Origin: Wolbachia endosymbiont of Oedothorax gibbosus
GTDB lineage: Bacteria > Pseudomonadota > Alphaproteobacteria > Rickettsiales > Anaplasmataceae
Assembly: GCF_936270435.1 (NCBI RefSeq)
Contig: NZ_OW370567.1
Coordinates: forward strand, 620,001-684,000
DNA length: 64,000 nt
Direction of reading: 5' to 3'
Numbering within the stretch: position 1 is the stretch's first letter; each line of letters starts with the position of its first letter. Made by a program: the position numbers and the translations under genes. Shown here one piece after another: positions 29,504-38,007 of the stretch. Below the pieces are notes generated by a model. The model ran no database searches, was not told the origin of the DNA, and was given only the letters and a program-made list of their open reading frames with translations.

Positions 29504-29615
29504 TGACCGCTGTCACAGAGATTGCCAGTATAAAAAGGCGCTTTTGTGCACATTTAATAGATGTAGCAATTTCAACCTTATTAATTGTACTACTATTAGA
29601 GGATTCTCCGTTGAT
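29503..29615 (+). pseudogene. RDD-family membrane protein, N-terminal stub
   Basis: The frame starts in the stop codon of the phosphatase gene and reads IASIKRRFCAHLIDVAISTL then LIVLLLE. That is the start of an RDD protein (basic start, R-D pair in the first helix). After about 35 codons the sequence turns into an IS1-type remnant read from the other strand, and the frame ends at 29727 with no further helices. Confidence 0.55.
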
Positions 29616-30082
29616 CTTAGATGTATGGTCCCAGAGTGTGATGGTGTGGAGAAGTTCAGATAAAAGATCTTGTAATAGTTTAGCTGCATCTTCACTGCCT
29701 CAACATGTAACCCAATTATCTGTCTGATTCATTGCCAACCACACTTTTTTTGTCTTCTTACCAACAAAACTCCACATTTCGTCGCATTCTACTACTATTT
29801 TACGTTTGTTGATATTGACTCTATATGACTCTTCAATTTTTTTTTTACGTTGTTGTATTTTTTATTTACATAATTTTGTAAATGGGTTTATGAGATTGCT
29901 GTAACTCTTCCGCTATAGGAATTCTTTCAACTATCCACTAAATTCCATTCTTCCTGTGTAATATACTTTTTCTTTGCATTTTCCACGAATTGCTTGCCAC
30001 ATTCTTTGCATTTATATTGTTGTTTTCCACTTTTCAACTTACCGTTCTTAACGCACCTGCCACTGCACTTAATACATTCCAT
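29610..30082 (-). pseudogene. IS1-family transposase remnant
   Basis: From an ATG at 30082, the minus strand encodes a CX2C...CX2C zinc ribbon of InsA type (MECIKCSGRCVKNGKLKSGK then QYKCKECGKQFVE). After several frame breaks it reads VECDEMWSFVGKKTKK, the first catalytic acidic motif of InsB, and LAMNQTDNWVTC. Multiple stops and shifts make it inactive. Ends were not identified; the left limit is approximate. Confidence 0.7.
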
Positions 30083-30139
30083 TCTAGTATAATATTTTTT
30101 ACCTTATACTAGCTTTTTTTTCCTCAAGATATATTTATA

Positions 30140-30930
30140 TCATGAGTTGTTGAGGACTACCCCTTGTTCTTGGCTATTTATTACTTGTTCAGCATTAACT
30201 TCATCAAAATCAGGAGAAGGCCATTTTGTTTGTGCATAAAACATATCATGTATAGCGCCTACAGCCATAAAAACTGCAACAAGGGCAAGTGCTGCTATTG
30301 GCGCACATAACACCAAGGAGATGCATTACATACAATATAGACTGATAAAGCAATGACACCTACTCTCAAACCAGATATTAATTGATCACATGCACTATAT
30401 GTATCAACTCTTCCATACTCGACCAATAACTTTTCAATTTCATTGTCCTGTACAACAATTTTTGTATTAGGATCTGCACCATTTTTTAAGAGAAGCTCTA
30501 CAATTTCGATATTTCGAAAATGTACAGCCTTAGATAATAGATTACATGTGTTTATATAATCACCAAACTGTCCATCCTTGCTGCTTTTGACTTTAGAAAA
30601 TACCTCCTTGAGATATTCTACATCTTTGTTCTGGATAGCACTACATAAAGATGATTTCAAATCATCAACAGTATTAATTTCATCTAAATCCTTCCTGCTT
30701 ATCTCGTATTGAACTTCAGGGGTCATTTCTGAATCTCGTGGAATAAAGTATTGATATGCAGCGATTATCTGATAAAATCTTTCTTTTATTATGTCTTGAT
30801 CTGGATCCGCATCCGTACTAAGCTTAATAAGCTCACAGCGTCGTTCTGCACATTTTATTGATACTTTCCTTTTACTAGGATTATCACCCTCATGAAAGCC
30901 TAATATTTTTAAAGCTTCCTTTCTATTCAC
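30140..30930 (-). CDS. J-like / ankyrin-repeat protein with C-terminal membrane tail in a shifted frame
   Basis: The main frame (30930-30295, 211 residues) starts with a J-domain-like segment (ALKILGFHEGDNPSKRKV, then YQIIAAYQYF) that lacks a clear HPD triad. It then has about two ankyrin repeats (LLSKAVHFRNIEIVELLLKN then GADPNTK). At SPWCYVRQ the frame ends. One base away, the reading continues LCAPIAALALVAVFMAVGAI, then HDMFYAQTKWPSPDFDEVNA, to a stop at 30140-30142. A hydrophobic tail makes sense after VIALSVYIV, so a recent frameshift, a slip site or a sequencing error is likely. Ankyrin proteins of Wolbachia often act on host targets; this is inference. Confidence 0.65.
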
Positions 30931-31034
30931 AATAAATCTCCTACTGAAATATCTTAAGTATAAGTATAACCCAAAATTTCAAAAAGCAAAATTTTTTATG
31001 CTAGGCTGGACCTATTGCACAACTGTACAAACAT

Positions 31035-31165
31035 TGTCTACAAGGAGGGTGTCATTCCAGTCTGGAATTCAGAAAAAAGGATGGTGTCATCCCAGTACCC
31101 TCTTCTGTCATCCAAGTAGCTGACACTGGGATCTCATTTCACCTTATAAAGGTGTCATCCCAGTA
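31035..31165. repeat. Short palindromic intergenic repeats
   Basis: Units such as GTGTCATTCCAGTCTGGAAT and GTGTCATCCCAGTA recur several times, separated by spacers. They resemble those at 27241 and 34237. The IS4-type element at 31173 inserted in this array. Confidence 0.75.
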
Positions 31166-31462
31166 GCCTCCCCACTGCCATTAAGTTAAGGAAAAAGAGA
31201 TGGACTGTATTATAAAATCAAGTAAGATACCGTCTCGCCAGTCAACAAAAAAATTATAAAAATTGTCTCATTGCCTAAGCTGTATTGTGAAATCAAAAAA
31301 TACTGCCAACTGTAGCGATATACAGATTATAGTTAATGTATATGTTAATTTCTGCTGTCTTGTATATACAAAACTAATTAACATATACACTAACCAACTA
31401 TATTAAATAAATTTGTATAAAATACTATTTTACATAAGATCGTATGGTAGCATTTTTTGATT

Positions 31463-32497
31463 TTAAATCACTAAGCCTTCAGTCAACCTCCTAGCTCTGT
31501 AGTTCTTGATATGATTTGGATCAAAAGCACTTTTGGATGTCAGAATACCGAAAATGATGTGGAGTAGCTTACGCATTGCAGCACCAACGATGGCCATATT
31601 ATGCTTACCCTTTTCCTTTAATCTTTGGCAAAAACTCATAATGATAGGATTGTGATTCTTAGCTACTATGGCAGGAAAGAAAAGTGCCTTACGTAATGTT
31701 TGTGAACCGGATTTACTTAATCTGGGTTTGGCATATACAGATGAACCTGATGTTATATTTCGTGGTATAGTTCCAGCATATGCTGCCAATTGCCTGGCAT
31801 CTCTAAAAGTTTTTATGTCAGGAACTTCAGCTAAAATAGCTATTGCTGATTCCTCTCCTATGCATGGAATAGTCAATAGAAGTTGAAAGTTTTCTAACAA
31901 CTTTTTGTGTTGCTTTAATAGTTCACGTATGGAGTTTTTTATTGTTTCTATTTTTTGAGCTATATTCATTGCAAGGTCTTCCCAAGCATTTGCAACTTCT
32001 TTAGGCAGTCTCTCTTTTTTTTCTAGGTGGTTATTTACTAATGTCAATTCATCTTTTAACGCAGCCGAACAACGATAAAGATGTCTTAATTTTTTCAGTT
32101 CAGGAGAGGGTGGTGTCCAGCGAGCAGGTTCTTGTTTTTGGCAATAATCAGCAATTATTTCTGCATCAGTCTGATCATTCTTTTGTCGTATAAGCTTACT
32201 TTTTGCATAAAATCTTATGCAAGCTGGATTAACAACACTAACAAAATGTCCAGTATTGTGTAGAAATTCAGCCAAAGCTTCACTATAACAACCGGTAGCT
32301 TCCATGCAGGCTTTTACTTGTTCTACATTATGTTTTTGTAGAAAGCTCCGCAGACCTTGAAACCCATTATCATCGTTTTTAAAGCTCCTTTTCCTAGTTT
32401 CACGTTTTCCTTTTTTACTTATAAATGAGAGAAAAACATCAAAGCGATCTTTTGATACATCTATGCCCAGAAAGTTGTTGATCATATATAACCCCAT
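31463..32497 (-). CDS. IS110-family transposase (DEDD recombinase)
   Basis: 344 residues (the start may be six codons later at MINNFLGID). The RuvC-like DEDD half has FLGIDVSKDRFDVFLS, ACMEATGCYSEALAEFL and RQKNDQTDAEIIADYCQ. The C-terminal half has the transposase_20 pattern (LLTIPCIGEESAIAILAEVP, YAGTIPRNITSGSSVY) with a candidate nucleophilic serine in the SGSSVYAKPRLSKSGSQ region. Such enzymes work without terminal inverted repeats and, in studied members, with an RNA guide encoded in the non-coding end. The reading frame is intact. It sits inside an IS4-type element. Confidence 0.92.
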   Translation of the reverse strand: MGLYMINNFLGIDVSKDRFDVFLSFISKKGKRETRKRSFKNDDNGFQGLRSFLQKHNVEQVKACMEATGCYSEALAEFLHNTGHFVSVVNPACIRFYAKSKLIRQKNDQTDAEIIADYCQKQEPARWTPPSPELKKLRHLYRCSAALKDELTLVNNHLEKKERLPKEVANAWEDLAMNIAQKIETIKNSIRELLKQHKKLLENFQLLLTIPCIGEESAIAILAEVPDIKTFRDARQLAAYAGTIPRNITSGSSVYAKPRLSKSGSQTLRKALFFPAIVAKNHNPIIMSFCQRLKEKGKHNMAIVGAAMRKLLHIIFGILTSKSAFDPNHIKNYRARRLTEGLVI

Positions 32498-32720
32498 ACG
32501 TTACCATTTTAAATGAAAAGTAAGGCTAACCTTGTGAATACAGAATTAGAACCATTTAGGTCTTTCTAAGATACCGTTCAGCCTGTACTTTTGAGGAGGG
32601 AACTCTTATCTTACTTACAGATTTTATATCTAAGGTGCGCGACAGAGTGTTTCCCTTCTCCATCTAATGCTTAAGCTTAAAACATCAGATGCTTTTTTCA
32701 AGATACAAGATCCGTGAGTC
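32498..32720 (-). ncRNA. Candidate bridge-RNA region upstream of the IS110-type gene
   Basis: About 220 bases without a reading frame lie between the IS110-type start codon and the IS4 remnant. IS110 elements studied experimentally encode a structured bridge RNA in such a non-coding end. I see local complementarity (for example GCATTAGATGG against the CATCTAATGC-like stretch around 32660-32690) but did not fold the region. This is a location call only; the 260 bases on the other side of the gene are the alternative. Confidence 0.3.
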
Positions 32721-32775
32721 AAAAGAAGTAATAATATGAGTAAAAAAAAGAATAATCACATTTATAAAAAATAAA

Positions 32776-34012
32776 TTGATGAGTTTAAATTTTATAAACA
32801 CTCACAAAGCATCCTCGAAAGATTTCTCACGAAAAAGAAAGTTGCCTTTCGTTAATGTATTTCTTCTGATCTTTAGAAAGAGTGTAAAATCATTACAAGT
32901 AATGCTTAATGAGTTTATTCTACATACAAGAAAGGATTATACAATTACGGCGAGTGCATTTACTCAAGCAAGGAAAAAGCTAAAGCATACTGCGTTTTCA
33001 GAGCTAAACGATGATATAGTTTCTCTATACTACCAAGATAAGGAATTTAAAACCTACCATGGTTTCAGAATGCTTGCATTTGATGCTTCTATACTCATCC
33101 TGCCAAAAAGTAGCGAGGTGATAAATGAATTTGGCTCAAAGAAATTATACCAAAAAAGAGCTCGGAGATTACACAAGTACAACCTTTGAAGTATGTTACA
33201 AACAATGTCGCAATAAAATCAGTACTTGGCAGAAGTGACAGTTATCTTAGCTATTAATATGCTTGGCAGCGTGAAATCTAATGATTTGCTGATCTGTGAT
33301 AGGGGATATGTTTCTTATCGGTTTTTTGCTGAGCTTGCACAAAGAGGCATTAATTACATAATTCGCTGTCCATATTCGTCATTTAATGAAATTAATGCTA
33401 TGTTTAAGCCAGAAAGTCCATCTGATACGATAGTAGTGTCAACTGCATCTGTCAAAATAGCGAGACAGCTAAGAAAGTTAGGATTACCTGATAAAATAAA
33501 GTTTCGATTAGTCAAAATAGTTCTTCACTCTGGTGAGATTGAAGTGTTAGCTACATCGTTATTAGACGAACAGCAGTTTAAAGCTGAAGAATTTGGGCTA
33601 TTTACGTTGGGGAGTAGAAACATTTTTTTCCAAGCTCAAAGGAAGGTTAGGTTTAGAAAATTTTACAGGTAAAAGTGTTGAAACCATAAAGCAGGATTTT
33701 TGGTCAACTATCTTTATTAGCAACTTAGAAAGTATTATGACAGAAGATATAGAAGAGACATTGAACGCAGGCCTAGCCAATGGCAAGTCTGAGAAAAGCA
33801 TCAATAAATCTGTCTCATTTAATGCAATAAAAAACTTGGCTTTCGATATTTTTTCTACAGAGTCAGACACAGACTGCATCATGGATCGATTATCAAAGTT
33901 ATTTTTGATGAACACTCTAGTGGTGAGAAAAGGAAGAAAAGTTGACCGTAATAAAGTAACTGATACTCGTTCACTGAACTACCAAAAAAGAGCTAGGAAG
34001 CATGTGTTTTGA
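32776..34012 (+). pseudogene. IS4-family transposase, frameshifted into three pieces
   Basis: The pieces are at 32776-33189 (ITASAFTQARKKLKHTAFSE, with a first D in MLAFDASILILPKSSEV), 33226-33672 (DLLICDRGYVSYRFFAELAQ, the second D) and 33593-34012 (YLRWGVETFFSKLKGRLGLE, the Y(2)R(3)E(6)K motif of IS4). They are in order on one strand, separated by frame changes, so the enzyme is not made. The element ends are still recognisable. Confidence 0.85.
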
Positions 34013-34236
34013 CCAACTCATATCTTCTGATAATAACTGGATAGCTTATTGCCATAGTTCCTGTAAAATGACTCCTAAATCAACTATTTCTTAAGTGATT
34101 TACACTTCAGAGTTTATCTGCTTTAAAGTCTACTCTATTTTGTTTTGGTATTTGCCATAAATCCTTAGTTATTTCTAACTTTTTAGTTCAGTTTTTGACC
34201 ATTCCTTCCTTAACTTAATGGCAGTGGTAGCCTCCC

Positions 34237-34835
34237 TCCCCTGTCATCCGAGTAGCCCTCTTCTTGTCATCCAAGTAGCTGACACTGGGATCTCATTTTA
34301 CTTTATGACGGTGTCATCACAGTGCCCTTATAATGTCATCCCAGTGCCTCTATGATGTCATCCCAGTGCCCAGACACTGGGATCCAGGAAAAAGAAATGA
34401 TGTCATGAAAGTAGCCCCTATGATGTCATTCCAGTGCTCCTTTCTCGTCATCCCAGTGCCCTTATAATGTCATCCCAGTGCCCAGACTACTTGGATCCAG
34501 GAAACTTAACTCTACACCAAGTAAATGTACAATAAGAACTAGATTCCAGCATCACGCGCACAACTGTACGAACATTCATTTTTGAAGGTAAATTGCACAG
34601 CAAATGGTGTCATTCCAGTCTGGAATCCAGGAAAAAGAATGATGTCATGAAAGTAGCCCCTATGATGTCATTCCAGTGCTTCCTTCTCCTGTCATCCCAG
34701 TGCCTTGACTACTTGGATCCAGGAAACTTAACTTTAAATAAGTGGCTGCATAATAAAGACTAGATCCCAGACTGGGATGACACCATAGGGGGCACTGGGA
34801 TGACACCCTACTAGCAGAAGTTACTCTCAAATGTT
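34237..34835. repeat. Dense array of palindromic intergenic repeats
   Basis: At least ten variants of TGTCATCCCAGTGCC / GATGTCATTCCAGTGC and their complements occur here, many able to form hairpins (for example CCCAGACTGGGAT around 34766-34780). Some units are tandem and nearly identical (34400-34440 and 34645-34680). There is no convincing reading frame in this stretch. Confidence 0.8.
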
Positions 34836-34844
34836 TGTTCATGT

Positions 34845-35085
34845 TGCTATAAATATTAAGAAATTTACCAAATAAAAAAAAGGCAAAAGAAGCCCTGGTC
34901 ATTGTTTATTTTCAGTATTGGCGTTTTTTAAGTCTTAAACGCTGCAATTTAGCTGCTTTTAAGTGCAGTTAACCTAAATTGTAAACGTTAAGAAATTTAC
35001 CAGGCAGAAAAAAAAGACAAAGAAATCCCGTGGTAATTAGTGTTCACTCTCTAATCCTGCAAATCGGCGTACTATACTGTCTTAA
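34845..35085. repeat. Long intergenic repeat, copy B (inverted partner at 26995-27240)
   Basis: This is the inverted, diverged partner of the repeat at 26995-27240. It again has two AAGAAATTTACCA blocks and the GGCGTTTTTTAAGTCTTAAA block. The 200 bases that follow, up to the dioxygenase-like gene, hold nothing I recognise. Confidence 0.75.
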
Positions 35086-35329
35086 ACAGCGCGTTTCAGC
35101 TTATATAGCTAGCAATACTGTGAAGACATAAGGTGCACATAGTGCAAAAAATTAAAAATAAGACGCCAACTACGTTGTTTTCTTGCTGTTTAATCTGCAC
35201 AGATGAAGATAACTGAATACCTTCAGTATCATGATAAAGGAGCTGGCGAAGTTTGTAAAGTGATTTTTTCGTTTCTATTCCCAATAAAAGTTTGTTATAT
35301 GGTTATGCAAGAAGTCTATTATAAACGAA

Positions 35330-36025
35330 ATGAATGTGAAAAATATCTTATTAGTGTTTTTAGTACAAACGGTATTCAGTTTGCCGCTATTTGCAGCTGA
35401 TCCTGTTTTGCTCAACTGCATTGAAACTCCAGAAATTTATGACCTTGATGCAAGGCCAAAAAATTTTAACTCTTCAAACAATTTAAGAAGAAAACCTGGT
35501 TCTCCAAATAGTGCAACGGGAGAATTAATACACATAGTGGGTAGAATTACTGATATAAACTGTTTACCAATACAAAATGCCGTAGTTTCTATATGGCACG
35601 CGAATTCACGCGGCGTGAACCATTACGATGAGAATATAGAGGATGATCCGAATTTTGCTGGATCAGGAAGGTTTGTAGTGAATAATCTTGGCTATTATAA
35701 TTTTATTACGATAGCACCTGGTAAAATTGGTGATAGAGCTCCACATATCAACTTTCTAGTTCAACATCCAGATTTTCCAGAATTCACAACGCAAATGTTT
35801 TTTGCTGACCATAATTGCGATAATTGTGCTGATCCTGTTCTTGGAGATTTTGTTAGTAATGGGCTTGCAAGCCTTCTCATAACACCATTTACTTACAGTG
35901 ATCAGGTCATAAAAACCTATACGTTTAACATTACCTTGGGCGGATATAATAAGTTCTCTAATAAAAGATTAAAAACCCTTGCATGTAAGGGAGTCCATAG
36001 TAAACTTGAATATTATTGCACTTAG
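35330..36025 (+). CDS. Secreted intradiol ring-cleavage dioxygenase-like protein
   Basis: 231 residues. A typical signal peptide (MNVKNILLVFLVQTVFSLPL, cleavage near FAA-DP) precedes a domain like protocatechuate 3,4-dioxygenase: HIVGRITDINCLPIQNAVVS, IWHANSRGVNHYDE, and LGYYNFITIAPG, APHINFLVQHPDF and MFFADHNCDNCADP. The family binds non-haem Fe(III) with two Tyr and two His. Tyr and His candidates are present, but a full ligand set was not verified. Related secreted proteins occur in Rickettsiales. The substrate is unknown. The pepA gene follows after one base. Confidence 0.75.
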   Translation: MNVKNILLVFLVQTVFSLPLFAADPVLLNCIETPEIYDLDARPKNFNSSNNLRRKPGSPNSATGELIHIVGRITDINCLPIQNAVVSIWHANSRGVNHYDENIEDDPNFAGSGRFVVNNLGYYNFITIAPGKIGDRAPHINFLVQHPDFPEFTTQMFFADHNCDNCADPVLGDFVSNGLASLLITPFTYSDQVIKTYTFNITLGGYNKFSNKRLKTLACKGVHSKLEYYCT

Positions 36026-36026
36026 G

Positions 36027-37571
36027 ATGTATATGAAAAATATCTTACTGATGTTTTTACTATGTTTTATGTACAGTTTACAATTATTTGCAACGGAGAT
36101 GCCAGCAATGAAAATAACAATTTCTAAAATTTCGCCCAATTTTAAAACAATAGTAATGGGTTTATTTGAGGACAACGAAACCGTAAATGATGGCGGAGTT
36201 TTGCAAGGAAAACAGATCATAGATAATATAAAGCAATTTAGCGATTTCAATGGAAGTTTTGGTGAATTTTTCTCTACTGCTTTGCCAGAAGAAAAAAATG
36301 TCATAGTTGTTGGACTTGGTAAGAAGGATGAATGGAATGAAAATAAAGAATTAAATATTGGTGGTAAAATATATTGTGAGCTAAGCAGATTAAAAATTAA
36401 GAAAGCAGCGGTTTTTATCGAAGGTAGTGCAGCAAATGTTGCATATGGTGCGTTTCTGCGTAGTTTTAAGTTTGATAAGTATAAAACTAAAAAGGATGAG
36501 AAAATTACAGAGGTAGAGGAGATTACCGTATTAGTCAAAGATGAGCAATTAAGTAATGCTGAAAGATCATTTGAGCACTTAAGACAAGAAGGTGAGAGTA
36601 TATTTCTCGCGCGCTCTTTTATAACAGAGCCTCCTAACATTCTATATCCAGAATCCTATGCTGATCATATAAAAAAAGAACTTACTAAGCTTGGCCTTGA
36701 AATTGAAGTGCTTGACAAAAAGCAGATAGAAGAGAAAAAAATGGGAGCCTTGCTTGGAGTCGCACAAGGAAGTAGCAAAGAACCAAAATTAGTAGTGATA
36801 AAATGGAATGGGGCTTCCAAAGAACAAAAACCAATAGCTTTTGTTGGTAAAGGTATAACGTTTGACACTGGTGGAGTATCACTCAAACCTTCACGTGGTA
36901 TGGAGTCGATGAAATATGACATGGCAGGTTCTGCTGCTGTGGTTGGAGTGATGCATGCTTTAGCAGGACGAAAAGCAAAAGTAAATGCGATCGGTGTGGT
37001 TGCACTTGCAGAAAATGCAGTGGGTGGTAATGCTCAAAGACCAAGTGATGTAGTAACTTCAATGTCTGGACAGACAATAGAAGTGTTAAACACTGATGCG
37101 GAGGGAAGACTCATACTTGCAGATGCTTTGTGGTATACGCAAGAGAGATTTTCACCACAATTTATGATTGATCTTGCAACCTTAACTGGAGCTATAGTGG
37201 TTGCGCTTGGAAATAACGAATATGCTGGTCTTTTTTCCAACAATAATGAATTAGCGGATCGTCTGATTGATGCCGGAAATGAAGTAAATGAGAAGTTATG
37301 GCGTTTTCCTATGAATGAAACTTATGACAAAATCATTGATTCACCGATTGCTGATGTTCAAAACATCGCTCCTGCAGGCTCTGGTGGGGATAGCATAATG
37401 GCTGCACAGTTTTTACAGCGTTTTGTGAATGAAATTTGCTGGGCACATTTAGATATAGCAGGCACTGCTTGGCACGAAAAAGGTACTGACATTTGTCCAA
37501 GAGGAGCAGTAGGTTTTGGTGTAAGGTTACTTAATAAGTTGGTTGAGAAGTACTACGAAGTCAATGATTAA
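36027..37571 (+). CDS. pepA: Leucyl aminopeptidase (M17), with an N-terminal signal-like extension
   Basis: 514 residues from the ATG at 36027. A cytoplasmic-type start (MKITISKISPN) lies at 36108 and would give 487 residues, the usual length. Motifs for the two-metal site are intact: GKGITFDTGGVSLKPS, MKYDMAGSAAVVG and the M17 signature NTDAEGRLILADAL. It removes N-terminal residues from peptides. The first 22 residues (MYMKNILLMFLLCFMYSLQL) look like a signal peptide and are nearly the same as the one on the upstream dioxygenase-like gene. Family PepA is cytoplasmic, so this extension is unusual. The two genes are one base apart and probably co-transcribed. Confidence 0.93.
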   Translation: MYMKNILLMFLLCFMYSLQLFATEMPAMKITISKISPNFKTIVMGLFEDNETVNDGGVLQGKQIIDNIKQFSDFNGSFGEFFSTALPEEKNVIVVGLGKKDEWNENKELNIGGKIYCELSRLKIKKAAVFIEGSAANVAYGAFLRSFKFDKYKTKKDEKITEVEEITVLVKDEQLSNAERSFEHLRQEGESIFLARSFITEPPNILYPESYADHIKKELTKLGLEIEVLDKKQIEEKKMGALLGVAQGSSKEPKLVVIKWNGASKEQKPIAFVGKGITFDTGGVSLKPSRGMESMKYDMAGSAAVVGVMHALAGRKAKVNAIGVVALAENAVGGNAQRPSDVVTSMSGQTIEVLNTDAEGRLILADALWYTQERFSPQFMIDLATLTGAIVVALGNNEYAGLFSNNNELADRLIDAGNEVNEKLWRFPMNETYDKIIDSPIADVQNIAPAGSGGDSIMAAQFLQRFVNEICWAHLDIAGTAWHEKGTDICPRGAVGFGVRLLNKLVEKYYEVND

Positions 37572-37735
37572 AGGTCTTTATACCGGTTTATTCATGGCTA
37601 CATGAACGTTTGTTTTTGAGAAATGAAAGTAGCTGATACATATTTTTTTTCTGGTCAAGTACTGGAAGAAGTGACTTTTTATTCAAATAATAATTATAAC
37701 TAAGAGGTCTATTGAAATTTTAAAGTTATTAAATA

Positions 37736-37763
37736 TTGACGCTATATACTTAAGTGTTAAAAT
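37736..37763 (+). promoter_or_regulatory. Candidate sigma-70 promoter for the small gene and nuoG
   Basis: TTGACG (37736-37741) and TAAAAT (37758-37763) are separated by 16 bases and lie 26 bases before the ATG at 37790. A ribosome-binding AGGAG sits at 37780-37784. Confidence 0.5.
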
Positions 37764-37789
37764 AGAATGAGAAGTTTTTAGGAGTTTAT

Positions 37790-38002
37790 ATGGCAGCAGG
37801 TGGGAAAGCAAAGACAGCTAGTAAAAATAACCCTACTCAGCGTAAGAAAGCTGAGCAAAAAATGTATAAAGATAAACCGGTGAAACCTGTTAGATATATA
37901 GATCGTGACTCGCGCATGAATTATATGTCTGCTCAATATGACAACGGCAATCTGGTTGAAAATGAGATAAGCGGCAATCCTATAAAGTGGGAAGCTGTAT
38001 AA
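37790..38002 (+). CDS. Small basic conserved protein upstream of nuoG
   Basis: 70 residues, lysine-rich at the start (KAKTASKNNPTQRKKAEQKM), with a tail VRYIDRDSRMNYMSAQYDNG. It has a good ribosome-binding site (AGGAG, five bases before ATG) and ends six bases before the nuoG start, so the two genes are surely co-transcribed. I do not recognise a named family. It has no signal peptide or membrane span. A role linked to complex I assembly is only a guess from position. Confidence 0.7.
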   Translation: MAAGGKAKTASKNNPTQRKKAEQKMYKDKPVKPVRYIDRDSRMNYMSAQYDNGNLVENEISGNPIKWEAV

Positions 38003-38007
38003 TAGTT

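Larger units (their letters stand above)
31173..34226 (+). mobile_element. IS4-family element, interrupted by an IS110-family element
   Basis: The inverted repeats CACTGCCATTAAGTTAAGGA (31173) and its complement (ending 34226) are flanked by the 10-bp duplication GTAGCCTCCC (31163-31172 and 34227-34236). Within it lie an IS110-type gene on the minus strand and an IS4 transposase in pieces on the plus strand. The IS110 must have entered the non-coding space before the transposase. Confidence 0.85.

Noticed and set aside
27241-34835. Clusters of short repeats as a CRISPR array
   Set aside because: Repeat spacing is irregular, units are palindromic and in both orientations, there are no uniform spacers and no cas genes.
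35203-35400. 65-codon frame before the dioxygenase-like gene
   Set aside because: It overlaps the signal-peptide start of that gene in another frame and has no ribosome site or family likeness.
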